A stretch of 64,000 nt of DNA from SKPT01 sp040905445 (GTDB lineage: Bacteria; Planctomycetota; Phycisphaerae; Phycisphaerales; Phycisphaeraceae): contig JBBDRN010000016.1 of the NCBI GenBank assembly GCA_040905445.1, positions 1-64,000 of the forward strand, written 5' to 3'. Position 1 is the first letter of the stretch, and every line of letters starts with the position of its first letter. Under the pieces are notes generated by a model. It ran no database searches. It was given only the letters and a program-made list of their open reading frames with translations, and had not been told where the DNA came from. Positions 43,298-52,594 of the stretch are shown here, piece after piece. The translations under genes and the position numbers were made by a program.

Positions 43298-43310
43298 CGG
43301 ATTCCACGTT

Positions 43311-45137
43311 ATGCCCCGTCAACCCCACCAGGCCACCCACGCCAGCAAACACTTGAGCGCCACCGACCTGCTCCGCACCGACCAGGCGCCGAAGACCGAC
43401 CAGTACGTCGGCATGACCGGCGCCCAGATCTTCCACGAGATGATGCGTGAGCACGGCGTCAAGCACGTGTTCGGCTATCCGGGCGGCGCGATCCTGCCCG
43501 TGTTCGACGCGATCTTCGAGTCCAAGCACTTCAACTTCATCCTCACCCGCCACGAGCAGGGCGCCGGCCACATGGCCGAGGGCTACGCCCGCGCCTCGGG
43601 CAAGGTGGGCGTCGTGCTCGTGACCTCCGGCCCCGGCGCGACCAACACCGTGACCGCCCTTCAGGACGCCCTGATGGACGGCACGCCCATCATCGTCTTC
43701 TCCGGCCAGGTCGCCACCGGCGCCATCGGCACCGACGCCTTCCAGGAAGCCGACGTCACCGGCATCACCCGCCCCTGCACCAAGTGGAACACGCTGGTCA
43801 AGCGCGTCGCCGACCTGCCCCGCGCCATCAACCAGGCCTTCCACATCGCCACCACCGGCCGGCCGGGCCCCGTGCTCGTGGACCTGCCCAAGGACGTCAC
43901 CGCCGCCGTGCTCCACGAAGCGGTCTACGACCAGGTCCACCTGCCCGGCTACCACATTCGCGAGGCGGGCACGAGCAGCGAAATCGAACGCGCCGCGGAA
44001 ATGATCAACCGCGCCGAGAAGCCGCTGCTCTACGTCGGCCAGGGCGCGGTGCTCTCCGGCGCCCACCAGGTGCTCAGCGAATGCGCCCGCAAGGCGAACA
44101 TTCCGGTGACCACCTCGCTGCACGGCCTCGGCGCGTTCGACGAAACCGACCCGCTGGCGCTGCACCTGCTGGGCATGCACGGCGCGGCCTATGCCAACTG
44201 GGCGGTGCGCGACGCGGACGTGATCATCTCCGTCGGCGCCCGCTTCGACGACCGCGTGACGGGCAAGCCCGCCGCGTTCGCCCCCACCGCCCGCGCCGCC
44301 GAGCGCGAAGGGACCGGCGGGCTGATCCACTTCGACATCGCGCCGGAGAACATCAACAAGGCCATCCCCGTCACCATCGGCGTGGAAGGCGACGCCCGCA
44401 AAAACCTCGAACTGCTGCTGCCGTTGCTCGAACCGCGCGACCACCAGCCCTGGCTCGACCAGCTCACGCAGTGGAAGACCGAGCACCCCTTCCGCTACAA
44501 GAGCGACGAGCGCGAGTTCCACATGAAGCCGCAGGCAGTGATCGAGGAGCTTTACAAGCAGACCGGCGGCGACGCGGTGATCTCCACCGGCGTGGGCCAG
44601 CACCAGATGTGGGCGGCGCAGTTCTACCAGTTCAAGCACCCCCGGCAGTGGATCACCTCCGGCGGCTTGGGCACGATGGGCTACGGCGTGCCCGCCAGCG
44701 TCGGCGCGAAGCTCGCGGTGGACGCCTTGGGGGATGGCCGGCCGGTGATCAACATCGACGGCGACGGCAGCTTCTGCATGACCTGCATGGAGATGGTCAC
44801 CGCCGCGCAGTACAAGATCGCCGCCAAGACCATCATCCTCAACAACGACTTCCAGGGCATGGTCAAGCAGTGGCAGGACCTCTTCTACGAAGAGCGCTAC
44901 AGCCACACCGAGATGCACAACCCCGACTTCGTGCAGCTCGTCGAGGCGATGCACTGCAAGGGCTTCCGCGTGACGAAGAAAGCCGACCTGCCCGGGGTGA
45001 TGGCGGAGTTCCTCGCCCACGACGGCCCGGCGGTGCTCGACGCCCTCGTCGAGAAGCACGAGCACGTCTACCCCATGCTGCCCGCGGGCAAGACCGTGGA
45101 CGACATGGTGCTCGGGCCCCCCGGCGGGTGGGGGTGA
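43311..45137 (+). CDS. ilvB: Acetolactate synthase large subunit
   Basis: TPP enzyme for the common step of valine, leucine and isoleucine synthesis. 608 residues. The catalytic Glu lies in RHEQGAGHMAEGYARASG; TSGPGATN and FQEADVTGITRP follow; the FAD-binding middle domain has GMHGAAYANWAV and VGARFDDRVTGK; the TPP-diphosphate motif is GDGSFCMTCMEM with LNNDFQGMVKQWQ. The first 35 residues are a polar extension. No small subunit ilvN adjoins it; the next gene encodes a dioxygenase. Transcription starts at the leader 220 bases upstream. Confidence 0.96.
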   Translation: MPRQPHQATHASKHLSATDLLRTDQAPKTDQYVGMTGAQIFHEMMREHGVKHVFGYPGGAILPVFDAIFESKHFNFILTRHEQGAGHMAEGYARASGKVGVVLVTSGPGATNTVTALQDALMDGTPIIVFSGQVATGAIGTDAFQEADVTGITRPCTKWNTLVKRVADLPRAINQAFHIATTGRPGPVLVDLPKDVTAAVLHEAVYDQVHLPGYHIREAGTSSEIERAAEMINRAEKPLLYVGQGAVLSGAHQVLSECARKANIPVTTSLHGLGAFDETDPLALHLLGMHGAAYANWAVRDADVIISVGARFDDRVTGKPAAFAPTARAAEREGTGGLIHFDIAPENINKAIPVTIGVEGDARKNLELLLPLLEPRDHQPWLDQLTQWKTEHPFRYKSDEREFHMKPQAVIEELYKQTGGDAVISTGVGQHQMWAAQFYQFKHPRQWITSGGLGTMGYGVPASVGAKLAVDALGDGRPVINIDGDGSFCMTCMEMVTAAQYKIAAKTIILNNDFQGMVKQWQDLFYEERYSHTEMHNPDFVQLVEAMHCKGFRVTKKADLPGVMAEFLAHDGPAVLDALVEKHEHVYPMLPAGKTVDDMVLGPPGGWG

Positions 45138-45164
45138 AGCAGGCACGGGCGTGAGAAGTGCGGG

Positions 45165-45213
45165 CGGCGGGGTACGGCGGGGGGTGTGGCGGGGTGTGGC
45201 GGGGTGTCTTGAC
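45165..45213. repeat. Tandem GC-rich nonamer/decamer repeat
   Basis: Units GGCGGGGTAC, GGCGGGGGGTGT, GGCGGGGTGT, GGCGGGGTGT lie in the ilvB to dioxygenase gap. This is the intergenic counterpart of the in-frame expansions in glmS, ftsK and the kinase gene. Confidence 0.75.
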
Positions 45214-45275
45214 CGACGCATCCACTGCCGGTACAGATGCACCCGCGACGCGCATCATTCCCCGGAGGCCCTCTC

Positions 45276-46064
45276 ATGGACCTGACGTACGACCAGAAGA
45301 AGGCCATGCACGACGATGGCTACCTCGTCCTGCCCGGTGCGGTGCCTGAGCTGCTCATCCGCCGGGCACGCAAGGCGATCCACCACGACCTTGGCAGCGA
45401 GGGGATGCACCCCGACCAGCTCCGCACGTTCTCCGCTCAGAGCTACTGCCCGGCGCTGCGCAGCGACCCGGCGCTGACGGACCTGGCGACGCGCTCGGCG
45501 GTCTGGCTCGCGGGCGAGGCGCTGCTGGGCGAGGGCAACCTTCAGCCCGTCAAGGGCGCGCAGATCGCGCTGCGCTTCCCGAGCTATCCCGACAAGCCCA
45601 AACCGCCGCGCGGCCACCTCGACGGCATCGGGACCGGGACGAACGGGATGGCGGTGGGCGAGTTCTCGCGCGGGTTCACGATGCTCGCCGTGTGCCTGCT
45701 CAACGACCTGCCCGAGCCCTACATGGGCAACTTCACGGTCTGGCCGGGCTCGCACCAGTTCTTCGAGCAGTACTTCCGCGAGCGCGACCCGTCGGTGCTG
45801 GCGCAGGGCATGCCGCAGGCCGAACTGCCGCGCGATGCGGTGCAGATCACGGGCAAAGCCGGCGACGTCGTGCTCGCGCACCATCATCTCGTGCACGGCG
45901 CGGCGCCCAATTATGGCTGCGAGATCCGCTACGCCGCGATCTTTCGACTGCAGCACGTGGATGTGGTCCAGGTGGGCGTCGAGGCAATGCGCGACATCTG
46001 GCGCGAATGGTCGCCCATCCGCGCGTTCATCGACGAGCACGCCGGCGAAGTGGCGACGGTGTGA
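45276..46064 (+). CDS. Phytanoyl-CoA dioxygenase (PhyH) family protein
   Basis: 262 residues, start MDLTYDQKKAMHDDGYLVLPG with GGAGG upstream. Double-stranded beta-helix Fe(II)/2-oxoglutarate oxygenase family: the HxD motif is in RGHLDGIG and the distal His in HHLVHGAAPNYG, with the oxoglutarate-binding Arg in EIRYAAIFR. The substrate is unknown. Planctomycetes carry many such paralogues; a second, only distantly similar one is at 55082. Convergent with the M55 peptidase. Confidence 0.88.
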   Translation: MDLTYDQKKAMHDDGYLVLPGAVPELLIRRARKAIHHDLGSEGMHPDQLRTFSAQSYCPALRSDPALTDLATRSAVWLAGEALLGEGNLQPVKGAQIALRFPSYPDKPKPPRGHLDGIGTGTNGMAVGEFSRGFTMLAVCLLNDLPEPYMGNFTVWPGSHQFFEQYFRERDPSVLAQGMPQAELPRDAVQITGKAGDVVLAHHHLVHGAAPNYGCEIRYAAIFRLQHVDVVQVGVEAMRDIWREWSPIRAFIDEHAGEVATV

Positions 46065-46100
46065 TGCGGCTGGAGCATTTGCCACAGCTTCGCAACGTCA

Positions 46101-46191
46101 GGGGTGCCACTGACAAGCGGAGTCGGCGGAGCTTGTCAGCGCGAATTGCAGCGACACTGACAAGGCCGAGGACGCCTTGTCAGTGGCACCC
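46101..46191. repeat. Family B element, GACAAG variant
   Basis: GGGTGCCACTGACAAGCGGA (46101) and CCTTGTCAGTGGCACCC (to 46191). Same orientation and left flank (CCACAGCTTCG) as the copy at 25332. It again separates convergent genes. Confidence 0.85.
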
Positions 46192-46252
46192 GCGACGGTT
46201 GGATTGGACGCGCGTTAGCCGTCGCCCTGCGGGCGACGCGGCGGCGGCGCGC

Positions 46253-47035
46253 TCACCAAAGCAGCACATCATTGAGCGATTCGGCGTGCCAGCGCACGGT
46301 GCGCGCGTCGACGCGCTCCACGCCTCGGCGGAAGGCCACGCGCTCGCACATGTCCGAGCGGTAGAGCGTCAGCTCGATCGTCGCGGGCAGGCTGGGCTTG
46401 AACGGTTTGAAGTCGCGCGCCTGGCGGACGGCGTCCGCGGCGGTCTCGCGCACGATGCGGTGCGCCTCCGGCAGCGGCAGGCAGTGAGCGCGGTTGCGCG
46501 ACACGCCGCGCTTCACGACGGCGCACGCAACGTCGCCGAGCGTTTCGCGAGCCTCGACGGCGGTGGCCTCGTCACCCTCGACCATGATGACGGGCACGTC
46601 GTACTGGCCGGCCCACGCGGCCTCGATGCCGATCTCGCCGACCTCCTGGCCGTTGAGGCGGTAGGCGAACCACTCGGCGGAGCTCATGGTGTGATCGAGG
46701 AAGCCGCCGACGGTGCCGGCCCGGGCGTGGTGGCCGAGCAGGATCACGCCGGCGAAGCTGGCGTCGAGCGACGGCATGAGCCGCCCGCCGCCCGGGGTCT
46801 CGGATCGCAGGCGTTCGTCGAGGTCCTCGACGCGGCTCTGCCCCCCGCCGCCGTGCGTGTCGCAGACGACGACCTCCGTCGCCCCGCCGTCGAAGCAGCC
46901 CGCGGCGCAGGCGTTGATGTCCTGCATCATGAGCTTGCGCGCCGGCTCGAAGTGCTCAGGGTGCTCCTTCTGGACCTGCTCCATCATGCGGATGCCGCTG
47001 ATGCCTTCCATGTCGGCGAGGATGTAGATCTTCAT
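46253..47035 (-). CDS. M55 (DppA-type) D-aminopeptidase
   Basis: 260 residues from MKIYILADMEGISGI; GAGG lies ten bases ahead, and an ATG nine bases upstream is an alternative. DppA zinc ligands are visible: D8/E10 in LADMEGI, CDTHGGG, LLGHHARAG, and the Glu-rich segment NGQEVGEIGIEAAWAG. These decameric enzymes cleave D-amino-acid-containing dipeptides, and a role in peptidoglycan peptide recycling is plausible. A family A repeat separates it from the upstream gene. Confidence 0.92.
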   Translation of the reverse strand: MKIYILADMEGISGIRMMEQVQKEHPEHFEPARKLMMQDINACAAGCFDGGATEVVVCDTHGGGGQSRVEDLDERLRSETPGGGRLMPSLDASFAGVILLGHHARAGTVGGFLDHTMSSAEWFAYRLNGQEVGEIGIEAAWAGQYDVPVIMVEGDEATAVEARETLGDVACAVVKRGVSRNRAHCLPLPEAHRIVRETAADAVRQARDFKPFKPSLPATIELTLYRSDMCERVAFRRGVERVDARTVRWHAESLNDVLLW

Positions 47036-47052
47036 GGTGCTCATGCCTCGGG

Positions 47053-47230
47053 TAAAACGCCGGGACCGGTGGTCCCGGGGCGGCGGCGCACGAGGTGCGA
47101 CCACCGGTGACGCCCGGTGTCATGCGGACGCCGGGGCGGGGTGGTAACGCCGGTTTCGCGTGACGATCAACGTCGTCCGGTTGATGGTCACACCCGGCCG
47201 CATCCGCCGGGACCACCGGTCCCGGCTTTG
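47053..47230. repeat. Family A element, long form (178 bases)
   Basis: Left arm TAAAACGCCGGGACCGG, right arm CCGGTCCCGGCTTTGTA. Its length and the interior words (GGGGCGGCGGC by the left arm, ACGATCAACGT near the right) match the copy at 14854-15032. Confidence 0.8.
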
Positions 47231-47243
47231 TACCGGCGCGCGT

Positions 47244-49481
47244 TCAGTCGAGCCCTGCCTGGCGCTGGTAGAGTTCCTCGAGCGTCATACCGGTCTGCTG
47301 CTCGATCACGCGGCGGGCCTCGTCGATGGGCACGCGGCTGACATGGTTGTCGTTGTAGGCCACGGCGATCGTGCGCCCGTCGCTGTGCTCGGGGCGCTCA
47401 AACAGCGCGACCGTGTTCGTGTTCAGATCATCGACCAGGCCGGGGATAAGCACGTAGGACGCGTTCTCGCGGATCCAGCGCGCCTGCTGCTGCTCGGGCC
47501 AGGCCCCGTACTCGTGAGGGATCGTGATACCGGCGGTCGGCGAGACGACGTATTCAGGCGTGAAGTAGTCGCCCTCGAGCAGCAGCCAGATGTCGTTCGG
47601 CATCTGGTCGTCCGCGCCGTGGGCGTACATCACCATCGCCTGGTGGATGCCGCGCGCCTGCGTGTTGCTCTGCATGCGCCTCGCCGTCTCCCGCGCCGCG
47701 CCCAGCGCCGGCAACATGATCCCCACGCCCAGCGGCACGACGAACATCGCGCCGCCGCCTTCGTGGCCGAGCATCTCCGCGCCGGGGAAGGCGGTGATGT
47801 GCCGCACGTGCCAGCCGTCGTCGTCGGCCCAGCTCACGGCCCCGGCGGGCTCGAGCAGGTCGCGCAGCTCGCCCAGCGTCGGCAGCAGGTGCAGCGCCGC
47901 GCCGTCGGCGTCCGCGTCCATCGCCACCAACATGGCCGGCAGCATCTGCCCGAGCATCAGCGTGCTGCCATAGACCGCCTCAGCGGCGCGCTGCACATCC
48001 GTAAAGCTGTGCATCTGACCCGCCTGCTCGCCCAGCCACGCCCGGACCTGCATGAATCGCTCGTTGTCGTGGATCGATGGCCCGCCGTCCATCGCAAAGT
48101 CGATCGCCCGCGTCAGCGCCTGCGGCAGCAGGCCGACGTACAGCCGGTTGTCGTGGATCGCCCACGACGGCTGGGTGAACATGAAGGCGAAGCTGTAGAC
48201 CGTCACGCCGCGGTGCTCGCTGCCGACGAAGCGGAAGTGCGGCTGGTCGCGGTGGTCCGGCCGGGCCGCTGCGTCCGCCGACTGCATGAGCATCTCCAGG
48301 GCCGAGCGGAGCTGGTCGGCGTCGCGCACCTCGTTGACCAGCGTGATGCCCAGCATGCTGGCGGGCCCGGCGACGTCGGCGTCGCGATAGGCCAGCCAGA
48401 CGGGGCCGAGCGCGTTGATGATCTCCGCCTCGATGTCCACGCCGAGCATCATGCCCAGCATCGCCAGGCCGCCGCGGGCGTCCTGCCACGCCTCCGGGTC
48501 GATCTCGCTGGCGGCCCCGCCGACGGCCTCGTAGAGCGCTGCGACATCGAAGCGCCCAGCCGACAGCCACGTCGCGGTGGCGGGCACGATGTCAAGCGAC
48601 GCCGGATCGACGGGCTCGGCATCCATCATCCAGGCGACCAGTCCTTGCCGGGGCGACGGGGCGCGGACGAACGCCTGCGAGTGCCAGCGGGGCCCGTCGA
48701 AGCCGCCCGCCCACGCAGCCGTCTCGATGCCGTCGACGCCCAGCGCGGTAAGCACCATTTCCACCTGTTCGGCGTCGGGGCCGCCGGGCTGCATGGCCGG
48801 CCTGATGACGTCGCCGTCGCGATGGGCAGGCATGACCGTGCGGGTCTGCTCGCGCACGAGAGTGACGATCGCCTCGACATCGGCGTAAGCCAGCGCGAGG
48901 CCCGGCTCGGGCAGGGGGCTTGTCGCTTCGCCGAATCGCTCGCTGGCGGCGAGGCCGCCGTCGGCCGGCTCCTGCCAGTTCATGTCCATGACGCCGCCGA
49001 TGTAGTTCTCGCCCTCGACGCGTTGCACGGGCGCGCCCTGCTGCTCGAGCTCGTCGAGCCACTCCGCCACGGCATCGCGGTGCGGGCCGGCGTCGATGAG
49101 CAGGCCCAGGCGCGGCATCATCGCCTGCTCATCAAAGCCGGCGAAGTAGAACGCCCACGGCCGATCGATCAGCACCGGCCCAAGCTCCGCGAGCGCCTCG
49201 GCGGCGATGCGGGCGTCGGGGTCGTTCTCGCCCATGCGGTCGATGACACCGGGCAGCGATTCGGTCAGCAGCGCGCGCACGGGCACGCGCTCCAGCAGCC
49301 GCCCGAGGTGACGCTCGTCGAGGTCCGCCGCGCCGCTGGCCGCGCCCTGCCAACCGACGTAAACGATCGCATCGGCGGGGACGTGGTCGGCCAGCGGGGC
49401 GGCCGCGGCGGCGGGCAAGCCGGCGATGGCGAGCGTGAGGGCAACCAATGCCCTGTTCAGCAGGTGGCTTCTCGCACGCAT
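47244..49481 (-). CDS. Large secreted protein with C-terminal prepilin-like segment
   Basis: 745 residues. The signal peptide is LVALTLAIAGLPAAAAAP. Residues 30-560 resemble the DUF3352-like surface proteins of planctomycetes (DHVPADAIVYVGW, LTRAIDFAMDGGPSIHDNERF). Near 580-620 a hydrophobic helix runs into GIMLPALGAARETARRMQSN and then AMVMYAHGADDQMPNDIWLL. That is the pattern of planctomycete type-II-secretion-like pseudopilins (DUF1559 style), normally found at the N-terminus of separate proteins. The gene therefore looks like a fusion. Function unknown; cell-surface location is inferred. Confidence 0.7.
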   Translation of the reverse strand: MRARSHLLNRALVALTLAIAGLPAAAAAPLADHVPADAIVYVGWQGAASGAADLDERHLGRLLERVPVRALLTESLPGVIDRMGENDPDARIAAEALAELGPVLIDRPWAFYFAGFDEQAMMPRLGLLIDAGPHRDAVAEWLDELEQQGAPVQRVEGENYIGGVMDMNWQEPADGGLAASERFGEATSPLPEPGLALAYADVEAIVTLVREQTRTVMPAHRDGDVIRPAMQPGGPDAEQVEMVLTALGVDGIETAAWAGGFDGPRWHSQAFVRAPSPRQGLVAWMMDAEPVDPASLDIVPATATWLSAGRFDVAALYEAVGGAASEIDPEAWQDARGGLAMLGMMLGVDIEAEIINALGPVWLAYRDADVAGPASMLGITLVNEVRDADQLRSALEMLMQSADAAARPDHRDQPHFRFVGSEHRGVTVYSFAFMFTQPSWAIHDNRLYVGLLPQALTRAIDFAMDGGPSIHDNERFMQVRAWLGEQAGQMHSFTDVQRAAEAVYGSTLMLGQMLPAMLVAMDADADGAALHLLPTLGELRDLLEPAGAVSWADDDGWHVRHITAFPGAEMLGHEGGGAMFVVPLGVGIMLPALGAARETARRMQSNTQARGIHQAMVMYAHGADDQMPNDIWLLLEGDYFTPEYVVSPTAGITIPHEYGAWPEQQQARWIRENASYVLIPGLVDDLNTNTVALFERPEHSDGRTIAVAYNDNHVSRVPIDEARRVIEQQTGMTLEELYQRQAGLD

Positions 49482-49614
49482 TGCAGTGCTTCCTTATGTC
49501 AGACGGGATGCGAATCGGCGGACATCACCCGGGACGTGCCGACGTGATCGGGACGAGCGACGATTATCACGTCTCCCGCCACGAGACGCAAGAAGCCCAC
49601 CCGACGAGCATCAT

Positions 49615-49749
49615 TGAACCGCGAAGCGCGAAGGGTGCGAAGAAACACAAGTGACGCAAGCCACAGTCCCTTCGCGCCCGCCGCGCTCTTCGCTGCTTCG
49701 CGGTCATTCGGAGATCAGGAGTGGAATCGTCAATTCTGAATTTTGAACT
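49615..49749. repeat. D-type repeat followed by a G-type half element
   Basis: TGAACCGCGAAGCGCGAAGG (49615) is inverted at CTTCGCTGCTTCGCGGTCA (about 49706). CAATTCTGAATTTTGAACTC (49731-49750) runs into the ftsK stop codon. Upstream, 49482-49614 shows no gene. Confidence 0.72.
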
Positions 49750-52445
49750 CACCCCCGATATTCCCCCTCCATCTCATCGGGCACCGCGTCGTCGTCTTCC
49801 TCCTCATCTTCCTCGTACTCATATGCATCGTCATCGTCGGCCGCGTCGTCGGCCTCGTCCTGCTCGGTGACGGGCGACGACTCAGCCTCGACCTGGGCCT
49901 TGTTGGCGGCGTCGGCCTCGGCCTGGGCCTTGATCGCCGCCCACTCCTCGACGCTGATGGTCACCTCGCGGGCCTGCGTGCCCTTGTACTCGCCGAGGAT
50001 GCCCGTCGCCGCCATCGCCTCGATCAGCCGCGCACCGCGCCCGTACCCCACGCCGAGGCGCCGCTGCAATAGCGACACGCTGCCGCGGCCGGTCTCGATC
50101 ACCAGCAGCACCGCCTTCTCGAAGAGCGGGTCGGCCAGCGTCTCGCCATCGACGTCCTGCGCCCCGGAGCGGATCTGCACGAGCTGCGGCTCAAAGTGCT
50201 GCTGGGCGACGCTCTTGAGGAACTTGACCGTCCGCCGGATCTCGTGGTCGTCGACCAGCGTGCCTTGGGCGCGCATCAGCTCGTGGCTCTGCGGCGAGAG
50301 GAAGAGCATGTCGCCGTGACCCAGCAGCAGTTCGCCGCCCTTCTGGTCGAGCACGATGCGCGAGTCCATGCCCGACGCGACCTTCAGCGCGATGCGGCAG
50401 GGCAGGTTCGATTTGATCAGCCCCGTGACGACGTTCGCCTGCGGTCGCTGCGTCGCCAGCACGAGGTGGATGCCCACGGCCCGCGCCTTTTGCGCGATGC
50501 GCACGATGTGGTTCTCCACCTCCTTGTTGGTGATCATCAGGTCGGCGAGCTCGTCGATGATGAAGACGATGTAGGGCAGCTTCTTGGGGATCTTCGCCTC
50601 TTCCTCGGGCGTGCCGGGCTCGAGACGCTCGACCAGGTCTTCAAAGGTGAGGCTGTTGTAGCTGGCGATGTCGCGGACGCCCGCCTCGGCGAGCAGCTCG
50701 TAGCGCTCGTCCATGCGCGTCACCGCCCACTCCAGGATCGACGCGGCCTTGGCCATCTCGGTCACCGGCGGGCACATCAGGTGCGGCACGTCCTTGAACT
50801 GGCTCATCTCCACGATTTTGGGGTCGACCAGCACGAACTTCACCTCGTCCGGGCGGCGGGTGTAGAGCAGCGACATGATGATCGACGCCTCGCACACGCT
50901 CTTGCCCGAGCCCGTCGTGCCCGCGATGAGGATGTGCGGCATCGCGGCGAGGTCCTCGATCAGCGGGTTGCCCGACGCGTCCTTGCCCAGGTACATCGGC
51001 AGCTTCATCTTCTTGGTGCTCTCGGGCGCGGCGGCCATCAGCTCCTTGAGCCGCACCTTCTCCTTGCGCTGGTTGGGCACCTCGATGCCGATCGTGTTCT
51101 TGCCCGCCATGTTGGGCACGACGCGGATGTTCTGCGCCTTGAGCGCCCGCGCCAGGTCGGCAGCGATGGCGGTGATCTGCGAGCTCTTGGTCCCCTTGGC
51201 GAGCCGAACCTCGAACATCGTGATCACCGGGCCCGAATCGATGCCCACCACCTCGCCCTCGATGCGGTACTCCTGCAGCGCCGACTCCAGCTCCACCGCC
51301 TGGTCGCGCACGATCTGCTCCATCTCCTCGGTGAAGTTGGCCTCCGGCTCGTCGAGCAGGTCGAGCCCCGGGAACTGGTAGCCGGACAGGTCCGGCTCGC
51401 GGGCGGCGGCGTCGGTCGTGTCCGTGCGCGGCGCGAAGTTGATCGGAAGCTGACGCATCTTCGCCCGCAGCGCCTCGGGGTCGAACCCCTCGCCCTTCTT
51501 CGTGGCCATGTACGTCTCCGGCACGTCGGCGCCTTCGTCCTCCTCCTCCTCGTCCTCCTCGTCCTCGTCCTCGTCCTCGGCGTCGTCAAGCTCCTCCTCG
51601 ATCACGTCTGCCTCGTCCTCGACCGGCTCGCCGTCCCAGGCCTCGTCCTCGCTGCGGCGGCGGCGCACGCGCCCGGGGCGCAGCGCCGTGCCGCTGCCGC
51701 GATCGCCGCGCCCGCGCCCGACCAGCGCGCCGAGCCCGCCGACGATCGCCGCCGCCACACCCGCCACACCCGCGATCGCGCCTCCTGCCGCGCCGGCGAC
51801 GCCGAGTCGCGGCGTGCGGCGCGAGGCCGCGGCCCCGAAGCCCAGCAGGTGCCGGCCGATCCACCGGGGCACGGCGAGGACCAGCTCGTCCGCCGCGAGC
51901 AGCGCGCCGACCCAGAACGCCACCGCCAGGATCACCAGCGTGCCTGCGACGGCGAAGCGTTCGAGCAGTTGATCCGCGAGGAAGAGGGCGAGCAGGCCGC
52001 CCGGCCCATGCGGCTGTCCGCCCCCCCCGAGCGTGCCCGCGACACTGCCCGCGATGATCGGAGCGCCGGCCTCGCCGCCGACGGCCAGCAGCGTGCTCGC
52101 CGCGATTGCCATGACCAGTACGCCCGCCGCGCGCAGCGGCAGTTGGGTGACGCGTCGACCGATGGCGCTCATGGCGAGGTAGAGCCCGATGCCGGCGACG
52201 ATGAGCCAGGCGCCGGGCCCGAGCATGAGCTGGACGCGGTGGGCCGCGGCCGCGCCGACGAGTCCGATCCAGTTGCTCGGCTGCTCGTTGGGAATGCCGT
52301 AGCCCACAGCCGGCGGATCGGCGGGGTCGTAGCTGGCCATCGCGGCGACGAGCAGCAGCCAGAGGCCCGTCACGGCCACCCAGCCCATCGCCGCCCATGC
52401 CGAGCCGGCCTGGTCCGCATTGCCTGTCTTCTTCTGCCTGGCCAT
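49749..52445 (-). CDS. ftsK: DNA translocase FtsK
   Basis: 898 residues. Four N-terminal membrane segments (about 16-38, 78-95, 104-122, 165-188) anchor it at the septum. An Asp/Glu-rich linker follows (EDEDEDEEDEEEEDEGAD near 300). The motor has Walker A GTTGSGKS (about 506) and Walker B FIIDELADLM (about 627). The winged-helix gamma domain lies near 775-850 (DPLFEKAVLLVIETGRGS, LQRRLGVGYGRGARLI), and a further acidic tail follows. Residues about 222-235 (AIAGVAGVAAAIVG) come from a GC-rich nonamer repeat. It pumps chromosome dimers at division. Confidence 0.96.
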   Translation of the reverse strand: MARQKKTGNADQAGSAWAAMGWVAVTGLWLLLVAAMASYDPADPPAVGYGIPNEQPSNWIGLVGAAAAHRVQLMLGPGAWLIVAGIGLYLAMSAIGRRVTQLPLRAAGVLVMAIAASTLLAVGGEAGAPIIAGSVAGTLGGGGQPHGPGGLLALFLADQLLERFAVAGTLVILAVAFWVGALLAADELVLAVPRWIGRHLLGFGAAASRRTPRLGVAGAAGGAIAGVAGVAAAIVGGLGALVGRGRGDRGSGTALRPGRVRRRRSEDEAWDGEPVEDEADVIEEELDDAEDEDEDEEDEEEEDEGADVPETYMATKKGEGFDPEALRAKMRQLPINFAPRTDTTDAAAREPDLSGYQFPGLDLLDEPEANFTEEMEQIVRDQAVELESALQEYRIEGEVVGIDSGPVITMFEVRLAKGTKSSQITAIAADLARALKAQNIRVVPNMAGKNTIGIEVPNQRKEKVRLKELMAAAPESTKKMKLPMYLGKDASGNPLIEDLAAMPHILIAGTTGSGKSVCEASIIMSLLYTRRPDEVKFVLVDPKIVEMSQFKDVPHLMCPPVTEMAKAASILEWAVTRMDERYELLAEAGVRDIASYNSLTFEDLVERLEPGTPEEEAKIPKKLPYIVFIIDELADLMITNKEVENHIVRIAQKARAVGIHLVLATQRPQANVVTGLIKSNLPCRIALKVASGMDSRIVLDQKGGELLLGHGDMLFLSPQSHELMRAQGTLVDDHEIRRTVKFLKSVAQQHFEPQLVQIRSGAQDVDGETLADPLFEKAVLLVIETGRGSVSLLQRRLGVGYGRGARLIEAMAATGILGEYKGTQAREVTISVEEWAAIKAQAEADAANKAQVEAESSPVTEQDEADDAADDDDAYEYEEDEEEDDDAVPDEMEGEYRG

Positions 52446-52594
52446 GTCGCTCCTGCCTCGCTGGGTCGGCGCAGACCCATCGTGCCGCTTGCATCCTCAT
52501 CGGCGCGGCCCGCGGCGCAGCGACACAGAACGGCGTTCAGCCGCCGCACCGACGGTCAAATCGCCCCTGCCGGATGGTTTCGCGAGGTGGCGGC

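Noticed and set aside
45165..45213. Direct repeats as a CRISPR array
   Set aside because: Units are about 9-12 bases without spacers; simple tandem repeat. No cas gene in the window.
47160..49547. Long plus-strand frame opposite the secreted protein
   Set aside because: Shadow frame; the minus-strand product has a signal peptide and coherent domains.
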